Part shown: positions 49,300 to 60,098 of the stretch, piece by piece | Layout of the letters: each line of letters starts with the position of its first letter | Numbering within the stretch: the first letter of the stretch is position 1 | Assembly (NCBI RefSeq): GCF_000013085.1 | Contig: NC_007643.1 | Coordinates: 4,060,501-4,124,500 of the forward strand | Direction of reading: 5' to 3' | DNA: 64,000 nucleotides | Source of the DNA: Rhodospirillum rubrum ATCC 11170 | GTDB lineage: Bacteria; Pseudomonadota; Alphaproteobacteria; Rhodospirillales; Rhodospirillaceae | Program-made: the position numbers and the translations under genes | Notes under the pieces: model-generated | What the model was told of the DNA's origin: nothing | The model's database searches: none | What the model saw: the letters and a program-made list of their open reading frames with translations, nothing else

Positions 49300-50601
49300 T
49301 CAGCTCGCCAGGGCGAGATCGCGTCCGCCGCTCGCCTTGCGTTCGGCGGCGGCGATCGTCCCGAAGGGCGAGCAGGCGGATTCGAGCACGGCCAGGGCGG
49401 TCACGCCGTCCTCCTCGACCTCCGGTCCGGCTTCCAGGGCCCGGCGCAGCCATTGGTTGGCGGCCGTGACATCGCCCTTTTCGCCTTCTTCCAGCCGCGC
49501 CATCAGGCGGCAGATGGTCGCCGAGGGCACGTCGCGCAGCAGCGGCTCCAGCGACTGCCGGGCTTCCCCCCACAACTGGGCATCGAGGGCCGCTTCGGCG
49601 AAGACCCGCCGGCTCATCGGATGCTCGGGATTGGCGCCGGTCAGTTCCTGGGCGTGGCGGACGATCTTGAGCGAATCCTCGCCCGTCCACAGCGCCAGAT
49701 AGGCCTGGGCCAGAGACGGATGGGGATGCTTGGCCCACAGCGCGATCAGCAGCTGGGCGGCCTTGCGCTGGCGTCCGGTCGCCGCCAATTGGCGGGCAGC
49801 GATCAGGGTGGCTTCGCGCGAGGTCGGATCAAGCTCGACCGCCTGCTGGGACAGCCGCAGGGCGTCACCGCCGCGACCGGGCAGTTCGGCGTCGCGGGCC
49901 TGGACGGTCAGCAGGGCGGCCTTGACCACCTTGGCATCGTCGCCGGGCTTGAGAACGCCATTCCCCGCCTTGGCGAGGGTCGATTCGGCATCGGCCCACT
50001 GGCGGCGCAACAGCTGCAGACGGAACAACGTCGCCGTCGCCCAGGGGGCATCGACGCCGGTCGCCACCGCCTCGCGGACGATGGCATAGGCCTTGTCGAG
50101 ATCACCGCGCGTCAGGGCGAGATCAAGCAGGCCGCGCCGGCCGCTGGCCTGGGTGCGGGGATTTTCCAGCATCAGACCGTACGCTTTTTCGGCGACGTCG
50201 GTTTCCCCGGCGGCGGCGGCCGTATCGGCGGTCAACTGCTGGGTTCCGGCGGCGCCGGGCAACAGACGCTCGGCGTCCTTGAGCAGCTTGCGCGCCAGAT
50301 GGACGTCACCCCCACGGGCGGCGGCGATGCCTTCGCCCACCGCCAGACTGCCGCGCCGCAGCTTCTTCTCGTTGCGACGACGACGCCACCACTGGGGGAT
50401 CCCCAGAATGCCGCCGAAGAAGCGCGAGAAGAACAGCAGCAGGCCGATCAGCACCACCAACGTGATCAGCAGCACCATGATCGAGGTTTCGATATGCCAC
50501 CCCAGCCAGTTCAGGGCGACGATGCCGGGGTGCTCGGCGATCCAAACCGCCCCGATCACCAGAAGTCCCGCAAGCAGGACGAACAACAGGATGCGGAGCA
50601 T
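49300..50601 (-). CDS. hemY: HemY-type membrane-anchored TPR protein
   Basis: 433 aa. The N-terminus has two membrane helices (MLRILLFVLLAGLLVIGAVWI and IMVLLITLVVLIGLLLFF), followed by ~330 residues of TPR-like helical repeats. This is the HemY_N-TPR family always found with hemC/hemD in alphaproteobacteria, distinct from the protoporphyrinogen oxidase also called HemY. Biochemical role unknown. It starts 4 bp after the hemD fusion stop, so the two are translationally linked. Confidence 0.88.
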   Translation of the reverse strand: MLRILLFVLLAGLLVIGAVWIAEHPGIVALNWLGWHIETSIMVLLITLVVLIGLLLFFSRFFGGILGIPQWWRRRRNEKKLRRGSLAVGEGIAAARGGDVHLARKLLKDAERLLPGAAGTQQLTADTAAAAGETDVAEKAYGLMLENPRTQASGRRGLLDLALTRGDLDKAYAIVREAVATGVDAPWATATLFRLQLLRRQWADAESTLAKAGNGVLKPGDDAKVVKAALLTVQARDAELPGRGGDALRLSQQAVELDPTSREATLIAARQLAATGRQRKAAQLLIALWAKHPHPSLAQAYLALWTGEDSLKIVRHAQELTGANPEHPMSRRVFAEAALDAQLWGEARQSLEPLLRDVPSATICRLMARLEEGEKGDVTAANQWLRRALEAGPEVEEDGVTALAVLESACSPFGTIAAAERKASGGRDLALAS

Positions 50602-50605
50602 GGGC

Positions 50606-52810
50606 TTACCCTTCCGTGCCCGGAGTGGCCGGCTCGGTGGCGTTCACCGCGCCGATGCGGGCGAGGGCCTGGGCCGTCAGATCCGACAGCGCGGCTTCGG
50701 CCGTCAGCTTGTCCTCGGCCGCCTGCAGCCAGGGCGAAGCGGCCTCGGCGGCGGCCCCGTCCAGACCCTTGAGCGCCGCGACGGCGCCGGCCAGATCGTT
50801 TTCGAGAACCAGACGCTCGGCTTCGGCGAGAATGGCCAAGGGCCCTTCGGCGCCGGTGCCCGCGCCCTGATCGACGCGACGGACGGTGACGACGCTGGTC
50901 AAGGCCGCAAAGGTCCGCTCAAGCCAAGTATCGCCTTCGGGCGACAGCACGGCCTGGGAAATGGCGCGCGACACGTCGTCGAAGCGGGCGGCGAGGGCGG
51001 CGCGGGTGGAAACGCCGGTGGTGGCCAGCGGGGTCAGCGTCTCGATGCCGGGGGCGACATCGGCGCCGTCCTGAACGATGGCGTGAACGCTGCGCAGCTC
51101 ATCGTCGAAGGCTTCACCCTGGTTGGCCGCCTCGCGCAGCTGGCCAACGGCCAGCAGCAGGGCGAGCGCCGTGTTGCGCCGGGTATTGGCCTGACGGGCG
51201 ATGCCCTCGACCTCGGTCAGCCGGCCGGCCAAGGCCAGCACGGTGGACGGGGCGACCTGATCGTTCTTGACCTCGGCCAGCTTCTTGTCGAGATCGGCGA
51301 CCTTGGCGTCAAAGCCGCTGACGCTGTCCTTGGTGGCCTGGAGATCGCCCTGCAGGGCGCTGACCGCGCCGCTGTCAACGCTGGCGCCACCGCTGACCGG
51401 CGCCGGAGCGGGCTGGCCGTCAAGGCCGGAAATACGGGCTTCCAGGCTGTTGATGCGGTCGGCGATATCGGCCGGAACGCCGGGGGCCTGGGAGACCTGG
51501 GCCCGCAGATCGGCGACGGCGCTTTCGACCGAGGCCAGACGGCCGCCCAAATCATCGACCGAGCCCTTGAGGGCGGCGACTTCCGGGCTGACCGGAGCGC
51601 CGGGCAGTTCGGGCAGGTAAACCCGCACGACCTCGGGAACCTCGTTCCGCCACCAGGGGTAGGATCCAGCGGCCCCGGCGGCCACGAGCAGCAGCAAGAC
51701 GAAATAGGTCAGGGCGTGGCTTTTCTTGGGGGGCTCTTCCTCGGCCTCGGCCTCGGAGGCGCCGGCCTCGCCCGCCGATCCGCCATAGGCGGCATCGGTT
51801 TCGTCGGTCTCGACCACGGCCTTCGAGCCACCCCAAGGCTGGCTTTCCGTCTCGACCCGCTCCCCAGCCTGATCCGCCGAGGTTCCCGCCGCGACGGCCG
51901 GTTCAACCACGGGCCCGGAGGACGGAGCCCCCGCCGCCACTACGCTGTCGCCGGCCCGTATTTCGGCCGCCTTATCCTCGGGACGGTCCCCATCCTCGGG
52001 ACGATCTTCTTTGGATCCAGTGGTCATGACCAGGGGTCCCCCTTCTTTGGTCGATTCCAGGTGTTCTGCACGGACCGCGGCGGCTGGCGATCTTCCGACC
52101 GAGAGGTCGGCGTCGAACAAGCCGAGAAGCGCGTCCTGAGTCGGTTCGGCCGCCACCCGGACGGCCCCGAGCGGGAGCCCCTCCAAGGCGTCGGCGACGG
52201 CCGGGCTGAGCGCGTAGACGGTGACATCGGTCATCGCCGAAAGCAGATCCGCCTTATGGACCAACCCGGCGAAGGTCCTGGCGGTGCGTGGAGAAAACAG
52301 GAAAACCGCCGGCATCGATCGTTCGACGAAAGCGGTTTTCAACTCTTTGGAAAAAGCCGCGGCCGGCCGCGCCTCGTAAAGGCGCTCCCGGCGAACGGTA
52401 AACCCGTGGGCGCCCAGGCTGCCCGCCAGATCGCCGGCGACGTTGGTTCCCGAGATGTGAACCAGCGGTCCGGCGTCGGGACTGGCCTGGGCGAGGATCA
52501 GCGAGGCCAGAGCCCGCACATCGCCCCCCGCGATGCGCACGTCGGGAAAGCCATAGGCCGAGGCCACCGTGCCGGTGGTCTCGCCAACGGCATAGACCGG
52601 CAGCCGCCGCAGGGCATTGCGATCGGCGAAGGCGCGAACGCCGTTGGCGCTGGTGAAAACCAGCGCCTGGGCGTCCGTCAGATCAAGGCCGGGAGCCGCG
52701 GCCGGCAGAATGATCAGTAAGGGTTCAAGAAAAACGTCGGCACCCCGCGCGCGCAAGAGCGCGCCGATGCGATCGGCGTCTTCCAAAGGACGTGTAATAA
52801 GTGCGCGCAT
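50606..52810 (-). CDS. hemD: Uroporphyrinogen-III synthase fused to a mitofilin-like membrane domain
   Basis: 734 aa. Residues 1 to ~260 are HemD (ALITRPLEDADRIGALLRARG at the start; VFTSANGVRAF; FLFSPRTARTF), which closes hydroxymethylbilane to uroporphyrinogen III. An acidic linker (~100 residues) leads to one membrane helix (ALTYFVLLLLVAAGAAG, ~355-375), then a coiled-coil and helical mitofilin/Mic60-like domain to the end. In many relatives these are two genes. No stop separates them; an internal ATG near 52027 could give a separate product. The start at 52810 drops 42 atypical residues. Confidence 0.85.
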   Translation of the reverse strand: MRALITRPLEDADRIGALLRARGADVFLEPLLIILPAAAPGLDLTDAQALVFTSANGVRAFADRNALRRLPVYAVGETTGTVASAYGFPDVRIAGGDVRALASLILAQASPDAGPLVHISGTNVAGDLAGSLGAHGFTVRRERLYEARPAAAFSKELKTAFVERSMPAVFLFSPRTARTFAGLVHKADLLSAMTDVTVYALSPAVADALEGLPLGAVRVAAEPTQDALLGLFDADLSVGRSPAAAVRAEHLESTKEGGPLVMTTGSKEDRPEDGDRPEDKAAEIRAGDSVVAAGAPSSGPVVEPAVAAGTSADQAGERVETESQPWGGSKAVVETDETDAAYGGSAGEAGASEAEAEEEPPKKSHALTYFVLLLLVAAGAAGSYPWWRNEVPEVVRVYLPELPGAPVSPEVAALKGSVDDLGGRLASVESAVADLRAQVSQAPGVPADIADRINSLEARISGLDGQPAPAPVSGGASVDSGAVSALQGDLQATKDSVSGFDAKVADLDKKLAEVKNDQVAPSTVLALAGRLTEVEGIARQANTRRNTALALLLAVGQLREAANQGEAFDDELRSVHAIVQDGADVAPGIETLTPLATTGVSTRAALAARFDDVSRAISQAVLSPEGDTWLERTFAALTSVVTVRRVDQGAGTGAEGPLAILAEAERLVLENDLAGAVAALKGLDGAAAEAASPWLQAAEDKLTAEAALSDLTAQALARIGAVNATEPATPGTEG

Positions 52811-52844
52811 GCCCGGGCCGGTCCGCCTTGAGCCGTTGACACTG

Positions 52845-53810
52845 TCACAAAGCGCCGACCTGGAAGAACCCCGGGCCGGCTTTCGCAAGAAGCTCCGCCC
52901 CGGCATCGTCCCCAAGGGCGATTCCGTCGGCGGCAAGACCTTCCCGCGTGGTTTGGTGAATCACCTTACCATCGGTACGGATGATCATGCCACGGAAGAA
53001 CACCGTTCCGCTAGGGTCCTCCACGCGTTTTAGGCGAGCCAGCCCACCGATCGGCGTCCGGCAACTGCCATCGAGCCGGGTCAGGAAGGCCCGTTCGATC
53101 TCAACGCAAAGTTGGGTGGCCCGGTGATTGAGCGGGGCCAGCCAGCGATGGGCGGTCTCGTCGCCGGCGCGACAGGTGACGCCGACGGCGCCCTGGGCGA
53201 CGGCGGGCAGCATCTCGTCGATCTCGAGCACCGAGCTGGCCTTATCGGCCATGCCCAGGCGGTTGAGGCCGGCGATGGCCAGCATGGTGGCATCGGCCTC
53301 GCCGCGGGCGAGTTTGTCCAGCCGGGTCTGGACATTGCCGCGGAAGGATATCACCTTGATGTCGGGACGCATGGCCAGGATCTGGGCACCGCGCCGCAGG
53401 GAGGCGGTACCGACCACCGACCCTTCGGGCAGATCGGCCAGCCGGGCGTGATCGCGGCCGAGGAAGGCGTCGCGCACATCCTCGCGTTCCAGCATACAGG
53501 GCAGAACGATGCCATCGGGCAGATAGGTCGGCACGTCCTTCATGGAATGGACGGCGATATCGATGGTGCCGGCAAGCATGGCATCATCGATTTCGCGGGT
53601 GAACAGGCCCTTGCCGCCAAGCTCGGACAGCGGCCGATCAAGGATGGCGTCGCCGGTTGTCTTGATGACTTCGATGGTCACGGCCCCGGGCTCGCCGAGG
53701 TCGGGATTGGCCGCGATCAGCAGATCACGGACCTGATGGGTCTGGGCAAGCGCCAGGGGACTCCCCCGCGTGCCGATTCTGAGTTTGGATTTCTCTATAG
53801 CGGTCATCAT
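52845..53810 (-). CDS. hemC: Porphobilinogen deaminase (hydroxymethylbilane synthase)
   Basis: Polymerises four porphobilinogens into hydroxymethylbilane. KLRIGTRGSPLALAQT near the start, VHSMKDVPT, GTASLRRGAQI and the dipyrromethane cofactor Cys region LDGSCRTPIGGLA are all present. About 321 aa. Starts at 53810 or 53807 (two ATGs in tandem); a longer frame to 53873 would overlap tsaD. hemD follows after 34 bp. Confidence 0.97.
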   Translation of the reverse strand: MMTAIEKSKLRIGTRGSPLALAQTHQVRDLLIAANPDLGEPGAVTIEVIKTTGDAILDRPLSELGGKGLFTREIDDAMLAGTIDIAVHSMKDVPTYLPDGIVLPCMLEREDVRDAFLGRDHARLADLPEGSVVGTASLRRGAQILAMRPDIKVISFRGNVQTRLDKLARGEADATMLAIAGLNRLGMADKASSVLEIDEMLPAVAQGAVGVTCRAGDETAHRWLAPLNHRATQLCVEIERAFLTRLDGSCRTPIGGLARLKRVEDPSGTVFFRGMIIRTDGKVIHQTTREGLAADGIALGDDAGAELLAKAGPGFFQVGAL

Positions 53811-53865
53811 GCTGCTTGTTGTAAGGGCTTGGATCGCCGTTTGAAAGAGGCAAGTGTAAGAGGCA

Positions 53866-54954
53866 ATGAGCATGCCCTTTCGCGTTCTCGGAATCGAGAC
53901 AAGTTGTGACGAAACCGCCGCCGCGGTGGTCGAACCGGCCGCCGACGGGCGCGGTGGGCGAATTATGGCCGAAGCACTCCTCTCCCAGGTTGAGGAGCAC
54001 CGCCCCTATGGCGGGGTCGTGCCCGAAATCGCCGCGCGCTCACACCTTGACCACGTGGACTCCCTGGTGATCCGCGCCCTTGGCGAGGCCGGGCTGACGG
54101 TTCACGACATCGACGCCGTCGCCGCCACCGGCGGACCCGGGCTGATCGGCGGGGTGATCGTCGGCGTGATGACGGCCAAGGCCATCGCCCAGGTGGCGGG
54201 CAAGCCGTTCATCGCCGTCAACCATCTGGAAGGCCACGCCCTGACCGTGCGGATGACCGCCGGCATCGATTTCCCCTATCTGCTGCTTCTGGCCTCGGGC
54301 GGGCATTGCCAGCTTCTGGCGGTCGAGGGGGTGGGGCGGGCCAAGCGCCTGGGCACCACCATCGACGACGCCGCCGGCGAGGCCTTCGACAAGGTGGCCA
54401 AGATGCTGGGCCTGGGTTATCCGGGCGGACCGGCGGTGGAGCGGGCGGCCCGGCGCGGCGATCCCCGGCGCTTTCGCCTGCCGCGCCCCCTGCTCGACCG
54501 CCCGGGCTGCGACCTGTCTTTCTCGGGGCTGAAGACCGCCGTGCGCCAGACCGTGGAAAAGCTGCCGCCCGGGCCGTTGAGCGAGGGCGATATCGCCGAT
54601 CTCTGCGCCAGTTTCCAGGCCGCCGTCGCCGACTGTCTGGCCGACCGCTGCCGGGTGGCCGCCGGGATCTTCAGCGCCCGCCATGGCCGTGGCCGGCCGC
54701 TGGTGGTGGCCGGCGGCGTGGCGGCCAACGCCAGCTTGCGCGCCGCCCTGACCGAGGTCGCCCGCCAAGCCGATATGACCTTCGTCGCCCCGCCCTTGGC
54801 GCTGTGCACCGACAACGCGGCGATGATCGCCTGGGTCGGCGTCGAGCGCCTGCGCCTGGGGCTGGTCGACACCATGGACTTCAAACCCCGCCCGCGCTGG
54901 CCGCTCGACCCCGACGCGCCCAAGGCGGCCGGAGCCGGAGGCGTAAAAGCTTAA
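53866..54954 (+). CDS. tsaD: tRNA N6-adenosine threonylcarbamoyltransferase
   Basis: Transfers threonylcarbamoyl to A37 of ANN-decoding tRNAs with TsaB/Tsa[16 protein letters not shown], the metal-binding His pair in [18 protein letters not shown] and [10 protein letters not shown] match TsaD (formerly Gcp). 362 aa, normal. It is divergent from hemC across ~55 bp. Its last codons and stop lie inside the first unit of a 27-bp tandem repeat. Confidence 0.97.
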   Translation: MSMPFRVLGIETSCDETAAAVVEPAADGRGGRIMAEALLSQVEEHRPYGGVVPEIAARSHLDHVDSLVIRALGEAGLTVHDIDAVAATGGPGLIGGVIVGVMTAKAIAQVAGKPFIAVNHLEGHALTVRMTAGIDFPYLLLLASGGHCQLLAVEGVGRAKRLGTTIDDAAGEAFDKVAKMLGLGYPGGPAVERAARRGDPRRFRLPRPLLDRPGCDLSFSGLKTAVRQTVEKLPPGPLSEGDIADLCASFQAAVADCLADRCRVAAGIFSARHGRGRPLVVAGGVAANASLRAALTEVARQADMTFVAPPLALCTDNAAMIAWVGVERLRLGLVDTMDFKPRPRWPLDPDAPKAAGAGGVKA

Positions 54955-55014
54955 TAACATGCCGGAGGCGTGAAGGCGTAAAGACGCGCCGGAGGCGGGG
55001 AAGGGAAGGAGGCG
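54934..55014 (+). repeat. Three-unit 27-bp degenerate tandem repeat
   Basis: GCCGGAGGCG recurs at 54934, 54961 and 54988 with an exact 27-bp period. Units 1 and 2 match at most positions over the full 27 bp; unit 3 diverges after the core. Unit 1 contains the tsaD stop; unit 3 supplies the GGAAGGAGG ribosome site of the next gene. Confidence 0.75.
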
Positions 55015-55017
55015 GCG

Positions 55018-55461
55018 ATGGTCAAGCCCGGTTTATACGAACGGGATTTCTATGCCTGGACTCGGGAACAGGCGGCCTTGCTTCGCTCCGGACAGCTTTC
55101 CAGCGCCGATATCGACCATATCGCCGAGGAAATCGAAAGCATGGGACGGGCCGAGAAGCGCGAACTGGTCGCCCGTCTGGCGGTCTTGTTGCTCCATTTG
55201 CTAAAATGGCAGTTTCAGCCGACGCACCGGGGGGCCTCCTGGCGGCTCTCGATCGCCAATACCCGCGATGAGCTTGCCGATCTTTTGGCGGACAATCCCA
55301 GCCTGACCGCCCAGATCGACGCCGCCGTTGGGTCGGCCTATCGCCGCGCCCGGCGTCAGGCCGCCGCCGAGACGGGCTATGGCGAAAGCGCCTTCCCCGA
55401 CCTATGCCCCTATCGGCTGGCGGAGATGATGGACGGCGATTTCTGGCCCGACCAAAGCTAG
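55018..55461 (+). CDS. DUF29 family protein
   Basis: 147 aa. LYERDFYAWTREQAALLRSGQLSSADIDHIAEEIESMGRAEKRELVARLAVLLLHLLKWQFQP is the full DUF29 signature. The family is common in cyanobacteria and alphaproteobacteria, often in multiple copies, with no known function. It sits between tsaD and gpsA on the same strand. GGAAGGAGG lies 6-8 bp before the ATG. Confidence 0.88.
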   Translation: MVKPGLYERDFYAWTREQAALLRSGQLSSADIDHIAEEIESMGRAEKRELVARLAVLLLHLLKWQFQPTHRGASWRLSIANTRDELADLLADNPSLTAQIDAAVGSAYRRARRQAAAETGYGESAFPDLCPYRLAEMMDGDFWPDQS

Positions 55462-55527
55462 ATCAAACTCCGCCGACCGCGCGTCCCGCTTGCGGGACCC
55501 GGGGCAAATGGGTGATAACCCCGGGTC

Positions 55528-56577
55528 ATGAACCAGATCATCGATCATATCGCCGTCATCGGCGGCGGCGCCTGGGGCACCGCGCTTGCCCAGACCTCGC
55601 GGCGCGCCGGCCGGCGGGTAACCTTGTGGGCCCGCGAGCCCGAGGTCGCCCGGGCGATCAACGCCACCCACGAGAACCCGGACTTCCTGCCCGGCGTCAG
55701 CCTTGATCCCGGCCTTCACGCCACCGCCGATCTGGCCGAGGCCCTGCGCGGCGCCGAGGCCGTGCTGGTGGTCTGCCCGGCCCAGGCCCTGCGCCCGGTG
55801 CTGACCACCGCCCGCCCGCTCTGGCCGGGGCGGGCGCCGATGGTGATCTGCGCCAAGGGCGTCGAGCAGGGAAGCGGGGCGCGGATGTCGGAAGTGGCCA
55901 CCGCCGTTCTTCCCGAAGCACCCCTGGCCGTGCTGTCGGGCCCGACCTTCGCCCGCGAGGTGGCCGAGGGCCGGCCGACGGCGGTCACCCTGGCCTGCGC
56001 CGATGGCGCCCTGGCCGAGGCCCTGGTGTTGGCCCTTGGCACCCGGACCTTCCGCCCCTATGCCTCGACCGATGTGGTCGGCGCCGAAATTGGCGGGGCG
56101 GTCAAGAACGTGCTGGCGATCGCCTGCGGCGTGGTCGAGGGGCTGGGGTTGGGCGACAATGCCCGCGCCGCCCTGCTGACCCGGGGGCTGGCCGAGATCA
56201 CCCGCCTGGGCCGGGCCCTTGGCGCGCGGTCGGAAACCCTGTCGGGGCTGTCGGGTTTGGGCGATCTGATCCTGACGGCGACCAGCATGCAGTCGCGCAA
56301 CTTCTCGCTGGGCTTCGCCCTTGGTCAGGGGCGGACCCTTGATCAGGTGCTGGGCGAGCGTCGCTCGGTCGCCGAGGGCGTTCATACCGCTTCGGCGGTG
56401 GTCGCCCTGGCGGCGCGCTGGGCGATCGAAATGCCGATCTGCGCGGCCATCCACGGCGTGCTGTCGGGCGATTACGACGTGACCTCGGCCATCGAGTCGC
56501 TGCTGTCGCGCCCCTTGCGGGTTGAAGGCGGCAGCGAAAGCCAGATCCACCCCACAGCAAAGACCGCCACGCCCTGA
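55528..56577 (+). CDS. gpsA: NAD(P)+-dependent glycerol-3-phosphate dehydrogenase
   Basis: Makes sn-glycerol-3-phosphate for phospholipids. The Rossmann motif [11 protein letters not shown] is near the N-terminus, with [26 protein letters not shown] (containing the catalytic Lys) and [14 protein letters not shown] following. 349 aa, normal length. The tsaD-gpsA neighbourhood is common in alphaproteobacteria. Confidence 0.97.
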   Translation: MNQIIDHIAVIGGGAWGTALAQTSRRAGRRVTLWAREPEVARAINATHENPDFLPGVSLDPGLHATADLAEALRGAEAVLVVCPAQALRPVLTTARPLWPGRAPMVICAKGVEQGSGARMSEVATAVLPEAPLAVLSGPTFAREVAEGRPTAVTLACADGALAEALVLALGTRTFRPYASTDVVGAEIGGAVKNVLAIACGVVEGLGLGDNARAALLTRGLAEITRLGRALGARSETLSGLSGLGDLILTATSMQSRNFSLGFALGQGRTLDQVLGERRSVAEGVHTASAVVALAARWAIEMPICAAIHGVLSGDYDVTSAIESLLSRPLRVEGGSESQIHPTAKTATP

Positions 56578-56723
56578 GAGCAGGCCCGGGATCAAGCCGC
56601 CATCGGGACAGATCCGTCTCGCTTCGCCTTGATTCCCGGTCCACGCGGGCTCACATGCCGTTAGCCGGGGAAGCCGGAAGGGGGCTGCTTGGTGAGTGTT
56701 GGGCCCCCTGCCGCTCTCCCCTC

Positions 56724-56774
56724 CCGCCGCCCGGCGGGTTGGTATGCTGTTCCGCCGCCCGGCGGACTGGTATG
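56724..56774. repeat. Two-copy 28-bp direct repeat
   Basis: CCGCCGCCCGGCGG followed by TGGTATG occurs twice with a 28-bp period in the gap before the YciI gene. Each core can fold into a CCGCC/GGCGG hairpin. No gene is evident in this 263-bp gap. Confidence 0.6.
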
Positions 56775-56840
56775 GTTGCGCCTTGCCGCGGCCTCGCCCT
56801 GGCGGCGATCGGCCGTTCCCTTCCTTGCGGAGCCCTTCCC

Positions 56841-57131
56841 ATGTTGTTTGCCGTGCATTGCGTTGATAAGCCCGACCACGCCGCCGTTCGCCTGGAGAAC
56901 CGCGCCGCCCATTTGGACTACGCCCATGGCTGGGATGCGAAGATCGTCTTTGGCGGTCCGCTGCTCTCGGGCGATGGCACCGGCATGGTCGGCAGCCTGC
57001 TGGTTCTTGATGTCGCCGACCGCGCCGAGGCCGAGGCCTTTTGCGCCGGCGACCCTTATGGCAAGGCCGGGCTGTTCGAGGCGGTGATCATCCGCCCCTA
57101 TAAGATCGTTCTGGGTACCCGCGCCGGCTGA
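56841..57131 (+). CDS. YciI family protein
   Basis: 96 aa. MLFAVHCVDKPDHAAVRLENRAAHLDYA and FGGPLLSGDG match the YciI/dimeric alpha-beta barrel fold with its conserved His/Asp. A longer in-frame start would add ~60 unlikely residues; GGAG lies 8 bp before this ATG. Function in the family is mostly unknown. Followed after 24 bp by the EVE gene. Confidence 0.88.
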   Translation: MLFAVHCVDKPDHAAVRLENRAAHLDYAHGWDAKIVFGGPLLSGDGTGMVGSLLVLDVADRAEAEAFCAGDPYGKAGLFEAVIIRPYKIVLGTRAG

Positions 57132-57155
57132 CATCCTTCTTAAGAGAGGTGGCGA

Positions 57156-57563
57156 ATGGCCTATTGGCTGGTGAAATCCGAACCGTCCACTTGGTCGTGG
57201 CAGAATCAGCTCGACAAGGGAATCGAACATTGGGATGGCGTGCGCAACCATCAGGCCTCCAACCACATGAAGGCCATGCGGCTGGGCGATCAGGCCTTTT
57301 TCTATCATTCGGTCAATGAGAAGCGAATCGTCGGCATCGTCGAGGTGGTAAAGGAATACTACCCCGACCCGACCGATCCCGCCCACCGCTTCGGCATGGT
57401 CGATTTCAAGGCCCTTCACACCCTGCCAACGCCGGTGACCCTGGCCATGATCAAGGCCGATCCCCGGCTTTCCCACCTTGGGCTGGTGCGCCAGTCGCGG
57501 CTGTCGGTCTCATCGGTCGACGAGGCGTCCTGGGGGCTGATCCGCGGCCTGGGCGGGCTTTAG
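57156..57563 (+). CDS. EVE domain protein (modified-base-binding fold)
   Basis: 135 aa, a single EVE domain of the PUA-like fold. MAYWLVKSEPSTWSW, WDGVRNHQASNHMKAM and FYHSVNEKRIVGIVEV are the conserved strands and aromatic pocket. The domain is known to bind modified bases in DNA or RNA. GAGAGGTGG precedes the ATG. It is one of four closely spaced genes (YciI, EVE, Rieske, acs). Confidence 0.94.
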   Translation: MAYWLVKSEPSTWSWQNQLDKGIEHWDGVRNHQASNHMKAMRLGDQAFFYHSVNEKRIVGIVEVVKEYYPDPTDPAHRFGMVDFKALHTLPTPVTLAMIKADPRLSHLGLVRQSRLSVSSVDEASWGLIRGLGGL

Positions 57564-57566
57564 CCC

Positions 57567-57920
57567 ATGGCCGCCGCCCGGTCCGTCCAGGCGCTGTGCG
57601 CCTTGGCCGATTTGGGCGATCCGGGAGCGCGCGGGCTGAGGGTGAGCGATGGCGACGGCTTGCCGCTGCGCCTTGTCGTCGTTCGCCGGGGCCAGGGGGT
57701 TTTCGGCTATGTCAATTCCTGTCCGCACAACCACATCCCGCTTGATTTCAGACCCGATGATTTTTTCGATCTGGACCATCGCTACATTCAATGCGCCACC
57801 CACGGGGCGCTGTTCCTGATCGATAGCGGGCTCTGCGTCGAGGGGCCCTGCAAAGGGGATCGCCTGCGGCCGATCGCCCTATCCGTGCGCGACGGCATCG
57901 TCTTTGGCGAAATCCCATGA
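57567..57920 (+). CDS. Small Rieske [2Fe-2S] protein
   Basis: 117 aa. The two cluster motifs are CPHNHIPLD (C52, H54) and CATHGALF (C76, H79), both complete. There is no membrane anchor, so it is a soluble ferredoxin-like Rieske protein. It starts 3 bp after the EVE stop, so it is translationally coupled. The partner oxygenase or reductase is not visible. Confidence 0.93.
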   Translation: MAAARSVQALCALADLGDPGARGLRVSDGDGLPLRLVVVRRGQGVFGYVNSCPHNHIPLDFRPDDFFDLDHRYIQCATHGALFLIDSGLCVEGPCKGDRLRPIALSVRDGIVFGEIP

Positions 57921-57961
57921 CAGCGAAGGCCGGTTGCTTTTAGAGTTACGCCAACGATCAA

Positions 57962-57978
57962 TTCCGCTGAAAGCGGAA
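57962..57978. promoter_or_regulatory. Inverted repeat in the acs leader
   Basis: TTCCGCT-GAA-AGCGGAA, perfect 7-bp arms, 30 bp before the acs start. It could be an operator or a leader hairpin; the regulator is unknown. Confidence 0.4.
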
Positions 57979-58007
57979 ACATTAGTGAAAAAAAGGGGAG
58001 AGAGTAC

Positions 58008-59948
<1,941 letters not shown>

Positions 59949-59979
59949 AACGCGGCGGGCGAAGACCCAAGCAGGCGAG

Positions 59980-60007
59980 GGGCCGGGCGGCAACGTCCGG
60001 CCCTTTT
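59980..60007 (+). terminator. Intrinsic terminator after acs
   Basis: GGGCCGG / CCGGCCC with a 10-nt loop, followed by TTTT. Confidence 0.8.
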
Positions 60008-60098
60008 CGCTGACGGCTTTCCACAGCCCCCCCCTTGGCTTATACATCCCGGGCTTCTTTCCTCGCCCGCTCTCTTCAGCCGCAACGGACCCCAAGGG

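Noticed and set aside
57962-57978. ScfR- or RamB-type site before acs
   Set aside because: The palindrome TTCCGCT/AGCGGAA does not match sites I know for these regulators; kept only as an unassigned repeat.
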